Positions 57,270 to 64,000 of a DNA stretch of 64,000 nt are shown here, piece after piece. The translations under genes were made by a program, and so were the position numbers. The DNA comes from Bradyrhizobium sp. 190 (GTDB lineage: Bacteria; Pseudomonadota; Alphaproteobacteria; Rhizobiales; Xanthobacteraceae): NCBI RefSeq assembly GCF_023073415.1, contig NZ_JADPJL010000067.1, forward strand, positions 1-64,000, read 5' to 3'. The notes beneath the pieces are model-generated. The model saw only the letters and a program-made list of their open reading frames with translations, was not told where the DNA came from and did no database searches. Numbering within the stretch: position 1 is the first letter of the stretch; the number at the start of each line of letters is the position of its first letter.

Positions 57270-58677
57270 GCGGTTGGAATTCGGTTTGGCGCGTTCTCCG
57301 AGTAACACGAAAGTATCGTTTCAGGCGGCGAGGTCAATCGGTTGATCGATGGGTTTTGTGGCGAGGGTCTGCCAGCCGTCGACCTTGCGCATGTTGATCT
57401 GCCCTGATGCAAGCAACGCCCAGAACAACATCGCGGCGGTGTCGGCCGACGGCAGCACGGTTTGGGTTTTGATCCGGCGCTTGAACTCTTCGTGCAGCCG
57501 CTCGATTTCATTGGTTGTGCGCAAGCTGCGCCACTGGCTGGGCGGCATGCGCGCGAAGGTGAACAAACGATCGCCGGCTTCCTCCAGGCTCTCGGCCACG
57601 GCGCGATGCTTCAGCCGCCATTTGCGGATGAAGGCCTTGCGGCGAGCCGCGATCTCCTCCGGTGTCGTCGCATAGATCATGTCGTTGTAGTCCGCGGTGA
57701 TCTCCTCATGCAGGCGTTCGGGCGCGTGGGCCAGAAGGTTTCTGTGCTTGTGGACCGTGCAGCGTTGCACCGGCACGCCGTCCCAGACCGCGGCAATGGC
57801 CTTGTCGAGCCCCGGCGCGCCGTCGACGATGAGGAACTCGGGACGCCTGAGCCCGCGCTTGATGAGATCGCCGAGCACCGTGCGCCAAGCCTCGGCGCTC
57901 TCGCCGCCCATGCTCTTGATCGCAAGCAGAACTTTTTGGCCGTCCGCGCGCACGCCGAGAACAACCAGCAGCGAGATCGAGGTCGCCTTGCGGTCGAGCC
58001 GCACGCGAACCACGGTGCCGTCGAGGATCAGCCGTACGATCGACTCCTCGGCCAGCGAACGGCTGTTCCATGCGTCCCAGTCGCTCTTCACCTTGCGCCA
58101 GGTCCGACTCACCGTGTCCTTGCCAACCGTTCCGCCGAACAGCGCCGCCAGCGCGCGCCGCACCCGCCGCGTATTGGTGCCGGCCAGATAGCTGCCCGCG
58201 ATCAGCGCATCGGCGGCAAGCGTACGCCGCTGATAGGCTCGCAACGCCCCGCTCTTCCATTCCGTGGTCTTGCCCTCGGCGTCGCCAAGCCGGGCCCGCG
58301 GCACCGCGATCTCGATCGGTCCGAACGTGCCCGTCAGCCTTCGCGTCCGGCTGCCGTGGCGATGGCCCGTGACGCCAGCTTTTGCTTCATTGCCGGCCAT
58401 CTGGCTGCGTCCGTAGCGCGGCCGCGACAGCGCAGCATCGAGTTCGCTCCGAAGTAGTTCTTCGATGAACTGCCGCGATCGAGCCCGCACCTCGGTCTCG
58501 ATCGGGTCAAACCAGTTGTCGAAAAGATCAACGGCCAGTTCGGTCGCAGGCTGCAAGGAATCAGGCGTCGTGATAGACTTGTTCATGGCGTGGTCTCCAG
58601 TCCGACGCTTCAACGCCGGATGATTCGAGGTTCATCACCCCGGAGACTACGCCAACCCTAATTCCTACCAACTCCGC
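57270..58677 (-). mobile_element. complete IS256/Mutator-type insertion sequence
   Basis: Inverted ends can be seen near 57271-57307 and 58628-58676 (GCGGTTGG, AATTCGG, TTGGCG and CTCCG on the left recur in order on the opposite strand at the right). They enclose one open transposase gene. It is the innermost layer of the nest and the only IS in the window that looks intact. Confidence 0.75.
57321..58586 (-). CDS. IS256/Mutator-family transposase
   Basis: The 421-residue protein is uninterrupted and has the DDE residues of Mutator-type transposases: LILDGTVVRVRLDRKATSIS (Asp), FLIVDGAPGLDKAIAAVWDG (Asp) and RTTNEIERLHEEFKRRIKTQ (Glu). The nearby VPVQRCTVHKHRNLL holds the usual Cys-x-x-His. 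ATG 58586 follows GGAG by 8 bases; the frame is open to 58613. It belongs to a different subgroup from the split IS256 copy around it. Confidence 0.9.
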   Translation of the reverse strand: MNKSITTPDSLQPATELAVDLFDNWFDPIETEVRARSRQFIEELLRSELDAALSRPRYGRSQMAGNEAKAGVTGHRHGSRTRRLTGTFGPIEIAVPRARLGDAEGKTTEWKSGALRAYQRRTLAADALIAGSYLAGTNTRRVRRALAALFGGTVGKDTVSRTWRKVKSDWDAWNSRSLAEESIVRLILDGTVVRVRLDRKATSISLLVVLGVRADGQKVLLAIKSMGGESAEAWRTVLGDLIKRGLRRPEFLIVDGAPGLDKAIAAVWDGVPVQRCTVHKHRNLLAHAPERLHEEITADYNDMIYATTPEEIAARRKAFIRKWRLKHRAVAESLEEAGDRLFTFARMPPSQWRSLRTTNEIERLHEEFKRRIKTQTVLPSADTAAMLFWALLASGQINMRKVDGWQTLATKPIDQPIDLAA

Positions 58678-58679
58678 GA

Positions 58680-59200
58680 CGGGACCCGTCCGCCGCCGTC
58701 GCTACCAGCGAAGTGACTATTTTTTCTCGTAATTGTTTGTGGCCTGATGGCGCGTTCGACGATGTTGGAGTCGAGCTCGATGCGACCATCGGTCAGGAAG
58801 TGTTCGAAGATGGCGCGGCGCGCGACGGCATAGCGGATCGCCTTGGCCAGTTTTGATTTGCCGGAGATCCGCCGCAAGGTCTGCTGCCAGAGATCGAAGA
58901 GATCTGCGACGATCGCCGTGGAGGCTTGCTGGCGCGCGGCAACGCGTGCTTCGGGGCTTTGACCACGCACGGTCTTCTCGACCTGCCAGAGCTTTGCCAT
59001 CCGTCGACTGTCGTCGTTGCCACTCTCGAGCTCCCTGCAACATGCAGCTCGTAGAACTTGCGCCTGCTGTGTGACCAGCAGCCAGCCAATGTGATGCCAT
59101 CATTGCCGCGAACTAGCCGCAGACATAGAAGCTTACATCGGCTCACAAACTCAGCAGCCGATAGCCGATCGCTCACCCAGTCCGCCAGACGGGGGTCTCT
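58680..59200 (-). mobile_element. tnpC: IS66 TnpC middle part of a split copy
   Basis: LAGCWSHSRRKFYELHVAGS, then SRVATTT, then EKTVRGQSPEARVAARQQAS, LRRISGKSKLAKAIRYAVAR and LTDGRIELDSNIVERAIRPQ, then FAGSDGGG, match TnpC from its zinc/His region to the catalytic Glu region. A frameshift lies near 59000. The N-terminal half is absent, so the IS66 was already truncated or was damaged after insertion. Confidence 0.8.
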
Positions 59201-59204
59201 TTGC

Positions 59205-59880
59205 CGCTTACCAGGAGGCGCTGGCGGCCTTGCAAGGACGCGCCCAACCTGTCGCCTGCGGTGGTTTCCTGGCAGACGGTCGAGTGGCAAAGCGAGTACG
59301 AGCGCTACCGAGGAAGGCAAAAAGGAACTGATCGGCTTTCAGGTCGGGGGGCGGGAGAGCACGCAGAGCGGGCGCGAGCTCATGATCGACATCAAACAGC
59401 GCTGGTTGCAGATTGCCCCGGAAATTGCCGTCGGCGACGGCGCTCTCGGCTTCTGGAAGGCGCTCGACGAAATCTTTCTCGGGGCGCGGCATCGCGATGC
59501 TGGGTGCACAAGGCCGGGAATGTTCTGGACAGGGTCCCACTCTCGATGCAGGCCAGCATGAAGACGTATCTGCGCGAGGTCTACCGGGCGCCGACCCGGG
59601 CGTCCGCCGAAACGGCGATAAGAAACACCGCGCCAAATACGATCGGCGGTCGAATGCATGATCGAGGATCGCGACGCGCTGCCGGCCTTCTACGACTCCC
59701 GGTACACAGGGAGGCCTCGTTGTCAGCGACCACTGCCAGGCTGATGGTGTTTAAGCTGGTGATCGCCGCATCAAAGACCTGGCGGCGGCTCAAAAGCACA
59801 AATCAGTTGCCGAATCTCATAGTAGGTATCAGATTTCAACGAAGGCGTTGAGGTCATCCAAATGCCGGCAAGCCACGCCG
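59205..59880 (+). mobile_element. IS256-family transposase, 3' part of the split copy
   Basis: KKELIGFQVGGRESTQSGRE, then LMIDIKQRWLQIAPEIAVGD, then GALGFWKALDEIFLGARH, CWVHKAGNVLDRVPLSMQAS and KLVIAASKTWRRLKSTNQLP continue the transposase from 57079. Frame changes are frequent. CCAGAAGGCG at the left break and CCAGGAGGCG at the right are consistent with duplicated target bases. Confidence 0.8.
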
Positions 59881-60205
59881 ACTGATCACCTCGTCGCCCA
59901 GAATCCTGCATAGCTCCGGCGTACTAGATAGATACCCCTCCAAAATGCCGATCATTCCGCTTCCCAGAGACCATGGTCCAAGCACCACACCTGGCAAACC
60001 TCGTGAGGCGGCCATAGACTTCGGCCATGACAGCCGCGAGCGACTCCTCACGTACTAAGATCGTTCTTACCTGTCCTGGTGTCGTCCGAGTTTCCGGTAT
60101 GTCCGCCTGACATACCAAAGGCCATGCGATACCCGCATCGCTCAACACTTGTACTATTACATCGGCGGCAGCGTCTCCGTTTCAAGTATTCCGTCCACAG
60201 TCATG
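59881..60205 (-). pseudogene. TPP enzyme 5' remnant, paralogue of 17612-19360
   Basis: VRTILVREESLAAVMAEVYG and GSGMIGILEGYLSSTPEL, plus the leader around CATGTAAATTCT, copy the first 115 codons and the ribosome-site region of the intact TPP enzyme. Small deletions (for example in the Gly-Met-Ala-Gly segment) shift the frame. The rest of the gene is absent. Confidence 0.8.
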
Positions 60206-60474
60206 TAAATTCTTCAAGGTAATTAGATGTTGTTGACAGTTATGTTATGGGTCCGAGTTCTAGGGCGAAATTTCGGGGAAACCCATTCGGCCCGCCCTCG
60301 TGGCGCCTCAGTATGCTCTCGTGATATCGCTGGAACGTGTGCCCGCCTTGGCTCGTCATCATGATGATACGTCCCCCGCTTGTTGGCTTGCGTCATAGGG
60401 ATAAACAGCTTCGACAACAGGGAAGGAAGCCCTGAGATCAATCGGGATGGCCTCGTCCTCCCCTCCAGAGAAAT
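60206..60474. other. no recognisable gene
   Basis: Short minus-strand frames continue from the SDR remnant without family resemblance. Confidence 0.4.
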
Positions 60475-60765
60475 CGACGACGTACCGTCTCCGATTTATA
60501 CGCGGTTGTTCACGGGAACAGCGACTTGCGGTTGCCATTCTCCAATTGCTCAGGTACTGCGGCTATCGCGTTCGAATCGCTAACGTTGAGATGCAAGGGG
60601 AACGCTTCGTGACCGGCCTGGCGCAACACGGAGGCAGTCTCATCGAGCTGTTTGGAAAGGTCGGCACGAACGAAGTTCCATAGCCGTTAGCTTTGCGGCG
60701 GTGGCAGCGCCGAGACCGCGGGCGGTGCCAGTGATGAAGGCGACTCTTTCGGATAGATCGATCAT
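60475..60765 (-). pseudogene. SDR N-terminal remnant downstream of the alcohol dehydrogenase
   Basis: From ATG 60765, MIDLSERVAFITGTARGLGA, then ATAAKLTAMEL, is an SDR nucleotide-binding start (TGxxxGxG). After a frame change, FVRADLSKQLDETASVLRQA, then GHEAFPLHLNVSDSNAIAA, continues to the Asp region, then it degenerates. The ATG overlaps the stop of the dehydrogenase gene as ATGA, showing that the two were translationally coupled. Confidence 0.75.
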
Positions 60766-61805
60766 GGCATCAATATCACTTTGCTTGCAGCTCGCTGGCG
60801 GGCCAGTTCGAATCCTTGCAATCCGCGATCCAATGTAAGCTCGTGGGAAATCATGGGCCGGAAGCTCTCGGGATTGCTGGCGAGTAGGCTCAGCACCTTA
60901 TTCCAGGTACTTCGCGTAGCTCCGTAGCTTGCCCTCAGTTGATGACCCTGCCGGACGAAGTCGGTGAGCGACAGATTAAGCGGCATCGAATGGATGCCGC
61001 CGACGACGACCCCCCCCCTTCGTCTAAGCACCTTCAGGCTCTCGGTGATGCTGGCGGGATGACCCGTGGCCTCCAGCACGACATCGACCTTTGCGCCGCT
61101 CGTCGCCTTAAATACCTGATCGCTGAGTGGAGCATCGGCCACGTCGATCAGATCCGTAAAACCCATGCCCTTGAGGACCTGGAAGCGTGGAACGTCTCCG
61201 TGCCCCGCGACTAAGACCCGTGCCGCGCCGGCGGCGCGCGCTATCAAGGCCATGCCTTGGCCTATCGTGCCGGGACCGAGCACAAGCACGGTATCGCCCA
61301 GACCAACCCCGCCCGTCAGGACGGCTTCGCAGGAAACGCCGAGCGGTTCGGCTAGAGCGCCGATGGCGGGTGGAATGTTCTGTGGCAGAGGCAAACAGAC
61401 GCGCGCAGGGACCGTAAGATGCTTCGCAAACCCCCCGTCACGCGTCCATCCGAGCATCCTTCTGTCGGTACATCCAGCTGGATTGTCGGCTCGGCACGCC
61501 GCGCAGCGCCCGCACGTTATACCGCCCAGCAATGTTACCCGTGTCCCCTCCGCCAGGGAAGCGTCCGGGCCCACACGCACGATCTTGGCGGCAATTTCGT
61601 GCCCCATCGTCACGGGTAGATAAGGTACCATGAACGCGTAGCCGTCGGTCCACTCGTACGCGTGCACGTCCGATCCGCAGATGCCGACGGCTTCGACAGC
61701 CAACGTCACTTCTCCGGGCCGTGGGGCAGGAGCCGGAGGCGCTTCTGTCAACGCGATTCCGAAGCCTGCACTTGTCTTCCGCAAAGCGATCATTTCGTTC
61801 TCCAT
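60762..61805 (-). CDS. zinc-dependent alcohol/polyol dehydrogenase
   Basis: This 347-residue medium-chain dehydrogenase has catalytic zinc ligands in VGICGSDVHAYEW (Cys) and MGHEIAAKI (His-Glu). A structural zinc site CGRCAACRADNPAGC has four Cys, and an NAD fold reads VLVLGPGTIGQGMALIARAA. It resembles threonine, sorbitol and butanediol dehydrogenases. I chose ATG 61805 (61808 is equivalent). The open frame continues upstream to 62135 only because an IS30 remnant happens to be in frame, so the natural leader and ribosome site are probably lost. It lies downstream of the second TPP enzyme on the same strand. Confidence 0.85.
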   Translation of the reverse strand: MENEMIALRKTSAGFGIALTEAPPAPAPRPGEVTLAVEAVGICGSDVHAYEWTDGYAFMVPYLPVTMGHEIAAKIVRVGPDASLAEGTRVTLLGGITCGRCAACRADNPAGCTDRRMLGWTRDGGFAKHLTVPARVCLPLPQNIPPAIGALAEPLGVSCEAVLTGGVGLGDTVLVLGPGTIGQGMALIARAAGAARVLVAGHGDVPRFQVLKGMGFTDLIDVADAPLSDQVFKATSGAKVDVVLEATGHPASITESLKVLRRRGGVVVGGIHSMPLNLSLTDFVRQGHQLRASYGATRSTWNKVLSLLASNPESFRPMISHELTLDRGLQGFELARQRAASKVILMP

Positions 61806-61811
61806 CATGGC

Positions 61812-62045
61812 ACGGTTGGCTGCATTGCGCCGCAGTTCTCGCGAGATCGTCGAGGCGTATCGACCGAGACAGCGCCCAATCTCCCGGATGGAACGGCCCT
61901 GCATCTTAAAAAGCGCAATCTCTTCGCACTCCACCAACGGCAAGTACCGCCCGGAGGACGGCTTTGCTAAGGAACCTGACGATCGCTGGTGACATGCCGC
62001 CCGCCTTTCGAAACCAACTGGATCCGGCGGGCGACATTCGTTCGG
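61812..62045 (-). mobile_element. IS30 helix-turn-helix remnant upstream of the dehydrogenase
   Basis: SSWFRKAGGMSPAI, then in a shifted frame KPSSGRYLPLVECEEIALFK, then MQGRSIREIGRCLGRYASTI and SRELRRNAANRA match the N-terminal part of the IS30 fragment at 53600-54062. The last codons run in frame into the dehydrogenase start. Confidence 0.75.
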
Positions 62046-62100
62046 CGTGAACATGACTCTCTTATGCGGTGAGCGCGGTTGATCGCAATCCAATCCGTTC

Positions 62101-63807
62101 TCAAGCGGCCACGCCGGCCCGACCAAGCATGCCATCGAAGAGCGAAATGGGTGGATGAGCCGATGGATCTGTCACGACTTCGATTAGCCACGGACGCTGC
62201 TCAAAAAGCGCGAGGTCGAGCGCCTTCCCCAGATCACTTGGCGCTGTGACCCGCGTTCCGCCACATCCGCATGCGCGTGCAATGGCCGCATGATCGACCG
62301 GCGATAGATGACAGTCTGATATATATTTGCCAAACATCACTCTTTGTCCATCCTTTTGAAATCCGAGGACACCGTTGTTGAGCACGATAACGACCACGGG
62401 CACATTGCTGCGAACCATGGTTTCGAGCTCCGCCCAACTGTGCGCAAAGCCGCCGTCTCCGACCAAGGCTACGACAGGGCTAGCCGGACGTGCCACCTTG
62501 GCGCCGATCGCGAGCGGCAATCCCCAGCCAAGCCCAGCGAGACCGCGGGGCGTGAGGAACCGCTGGCCTGTTGTTACGCCGCGGAGCTGCCCGACGACCC
62601 ACATTGACGAGTAGCTTGCGTCGGCGACCACGATTGTCTCGGGAGTCAGACGCATCTGCAGTTCGTGCAATACACGTTCGGGACGAATGGGAGTGCCGTT
62701 GCTGCCTGAAAATACGGACCGATCGTTCTCGAAGCTCTTCCAAGCCGCAGCGATGCGGTGCTCCAAACCCTCGCGCATATCGCGACGCAAGGATAGGTCG
62801 AGTTGATCGATCGCGCCACAAAGTGCTTCCAGTGTGGAGGCGGAGTCGCCAACGAGGCGCATTGCCTCGTAATTGCGCCCAATTTCCTGCGGGTCGACAT
62901 CGATGTGTATGACGCGTGCCTTGGAAGGAATCTGTCGCCAGCCATCGGTCCCGTTCTGATTGGTGCGCGTGGCGACCAGGATCACAAGATCCGCCTCTTT
63001 GAGGATCGGCAAGGAATGTTTTCCAAGCGAGCCAGGGCCAACCAGAGCGCCAAGGACTCCTGCGGAAAGCGGGTGCATCTCATCAACAGCGCCTTTGCCC
63101 ATATTCGTGGTGAAGACCGGCAAATGTGCACGGTCTTGCAACTTGGCGAGCGCGTTGGCCGCAGCGGGAGATACGACACCGCCGCCTGCAACGACGACGG
63201 GAGCCTTCGCCGCCGCAATAGATAGCGCGGCGGCGCGGATCTCTGCTTCGCTCGGCCGCAAGCGATCAATTGGCCATTCACCAAAGTTCGACCGGCGTTC
63301 ACGCGTTGGCGTGACTGTCTTCTCTCCCAACAGATCAGCTGGCAACAACAAGACTGCCGGGCTCGGCCGGCCGCTGCCGGCAGCGACGAAGGCAGCGTCA
63401 ACAAAGTCATCAATCCGGTCTGCACTGATAACTCGCCGAACCCATTTGGCGCACGAAGAGAAAAGCGCGAAATGATCGAATTCCTGGAAAGCATTACGAT
63501 CGAGTTGGTTGCGCGCGACTTCCTGCACCAAAGCAACAATGGGCACGCTCGCTTTGCATGCCTCGGCGAAAGGCGGAACGAGCAAGGTTGCCGCGGGCCC
63601 ATTCTGGGCTCCAACCACTGCGATTTGGCCAGACACACGCGCAAAGCCGTCCGCCATCGCGCCGCCCATGTTCTCCTGTCGGTAAGCGAGCTGCCGAATG
63701 CCAATCGCTTCGCAAGCCAGAATCACGGCGGGCGGCACATTCTGGCTGAATATCACCTTAACCCCATGACGCCTCAAAGCGAGGGCGATACGCTGCGCAA
63801 CAGTCAC
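62101..63807 (-). CDS. TPP-dependent enzyme, acetolactate-synthase-like, second copy
   Basis: This 568-residue protein has the three-domain order of TPP enzymes: the activating Glu in YRQENMGGAMADGFAR (about residue 45), a central domain with VVVAGGGVVSPAAANALAK (about 205) and a diphosphate-binding motif VALVGDGGFAHSWAELETMV, then VLNNGVLGF (about 450-480). It is only distantly similar to 17612-19360. Start GTG 63807 has GAGGT 7 bases upstream. It could be a carboligase or decarboxylase. A following zinc dehydrogenase and SDR suggest that a keto product is then reduced or oxidised. Residues such as those binding FAD in true acetolactate synthase could not be judged. Confidence 0.85.
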   Translation of the reverse strand: MTVAQRIALALRRHGVKVIFSQNVPPAVILACEAIGIRQLAYRQENMGGAMADGFARVSGQIAVVGAQNGPAATLLVPPFAEACKASVPIVALVQEVARNQLDRNAFQEFDHFALFSSCAKWVRRVISADRIDDFVDAAFVAAGSGRPSPAVLLLPADLLGEKTVTPTRERRSNFGEWPIDRLRPSEAEIRAAALSIAAAKAPVVVAGGGVVSPAAANALAKLQDRAHLPVFTTNMGKGAVDEMHPLSAGVLGALVGPGSLGKHSLPILKEADLVILVATRTNQNGTDGWRQIPSKARVIHIDVDPQEIGRNYEAMRLVGDSASTLEALCGAIDQLDLSLRRDMREGLEHRIAAAWKSFENDRSVFSGSNGTPIRPERVLHELQMRLTPETIVVADASYSSMWVVGQLRGVTTGQRFLTPRGLAGLGWGLPLAIGAKVARPASPVVALVGDGGFAHSWAELETMVRSNVPVVVIVLNNGVLGFQKDGQRVMFGKYISDCHLSPVDHAAIARACGCGGTRVTAPSDLGKALDLALFEQRPWLIEVVTDPSAHPPISLFDGMLGRAGVAA

Positions 63808-64000
63808 TTCTGCACCTCAATGGGGTCGCACTTGTCTCAATCTGTAAAGGATCCTGCGAACACCTCGACGATGATGATCTCAGCGTCAGCGCGTGTCATC
63901 CGCGTCCAGACGGCAGCGCAATAAGCCTGGATGATGCCGTTTGCCGCACATGCGTCTGAGCTCTTTCATGACCAATGAGATAGGCTTCGCGATAGTCCGT
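63808..64000. other. right edge, unassigned
   Basis: The minus-strand frame ANGIIQAYCAAVWTRMTRAD, then AEIIIVEVFAGSFTD and a stop, may be the 3' end of a gene outside the window. It was not recognised. Confidence 0.3.

Noticed and set aside
57462..58457. 331-codon plus-strand frame
   Set aside because: Antisense shadow of the intact IS256/Mutator transposase.
1..64000. CRISPR arrays, tRNA or rRNA genes, nod boxes, plasmid origins
   Set aside because: I looked on both strands and saw no regularly spaced repeats, cloverleaf-like sequence or convincing nod-box match; a covariance-model scan would settle the RNA genes.

Overview
The window is high-GC DNA, most likely from an alphaproteobacterium of the order Hyphomicrobiales. 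A Bradyrhizobium-like symbiosis or accessory island is the best guess. This is inference from three things: the mix of insertion sequences (IS66, IS21, IS110, IS256, IS3, IS30, IS5, IS1380), a large serine recombinase with a DUF5372-like companion, and a NifA/sigma-54 type promoter. No nod, nif or fix structural gene, tRNA, rRNA or CRISPR array was seen, so the taxon stays uncertain.

About twenty apparently intact genes sit among several dozen decayed ones. From 1 to 6.2 kb there is a frameshifted CehA/McbA-like metallohydrolase, a racemase remnant, an intact M14-like hydrolase, an M24 remnant, and IS1380 and IS66 debris. From 6.4 to 11.8 kb lies a compact minus-strand operon: binding protein, ATPase and fused permease of a polyamine-type ABC importer, then an ectoine-hydrolase-like (DoeA) M24 enzyme. 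From 13 to 24.7 kb are two GMC oxidoreductases, a thiamine-diphosphate (TPP) enzyme, a class III aminotransferase plus aldehyde dehydrogenase operon, and a divergent Lrp/AsnC regulator. Fragments of amidase, amidohydrolase, GMC and SDR genes lie between them. Together these genes look like a programme for taking up and degrading nitrogenous small molecules such as ectoine, diamino acids or polyamines.

From 24.8 to 34.8 kb almost everything is broken: an IS5, a PucR-type regulator, an FAD amine oxidase, a head-to-head lrp/ald deletion remnant, a livHMGF branched-chain amino acid transporter operon and a PEP-mutase remnant. One small cupin gene survives. From 34.8 to 44.5 kb there is stacked mobile DNA, including an IS21 whose istB is split by a 2.6 kb serine-recombinase module.

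From 44.7 to 56.5 kb the surviving genes are an EctB-like diaminobutyrate transaminase, an Asp/Glu-racemase family protein, a MATE exporter and a GshB-like ATP-grasp ligase. The ligase gene is preceded by a near-consensus sigma-54 promoter and a perfect NifA upstream activator sequence. This is the most interesting signal in the window, because it places an uncharacterised ligase under nitrogen-fixation control. From 56.7 to 59.9 kb there is a three-layer nest of insertion sequences. From 59.9 to 63.8 kb there is a second TPP enzyme followed by a zinc alcohol dehydrogenase and a decayed SDR, with an IS30 remnant wedged between the TPP enzyme and the dehydrogenase.

Several genes have decayed partial paralogues elsewhere in the window (GMC C-termini, TPP enzyme 5' end, aminotransferase, racemase, M24, SDR). 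This suggests repeated segmental duplication followed by IS-driven decay.
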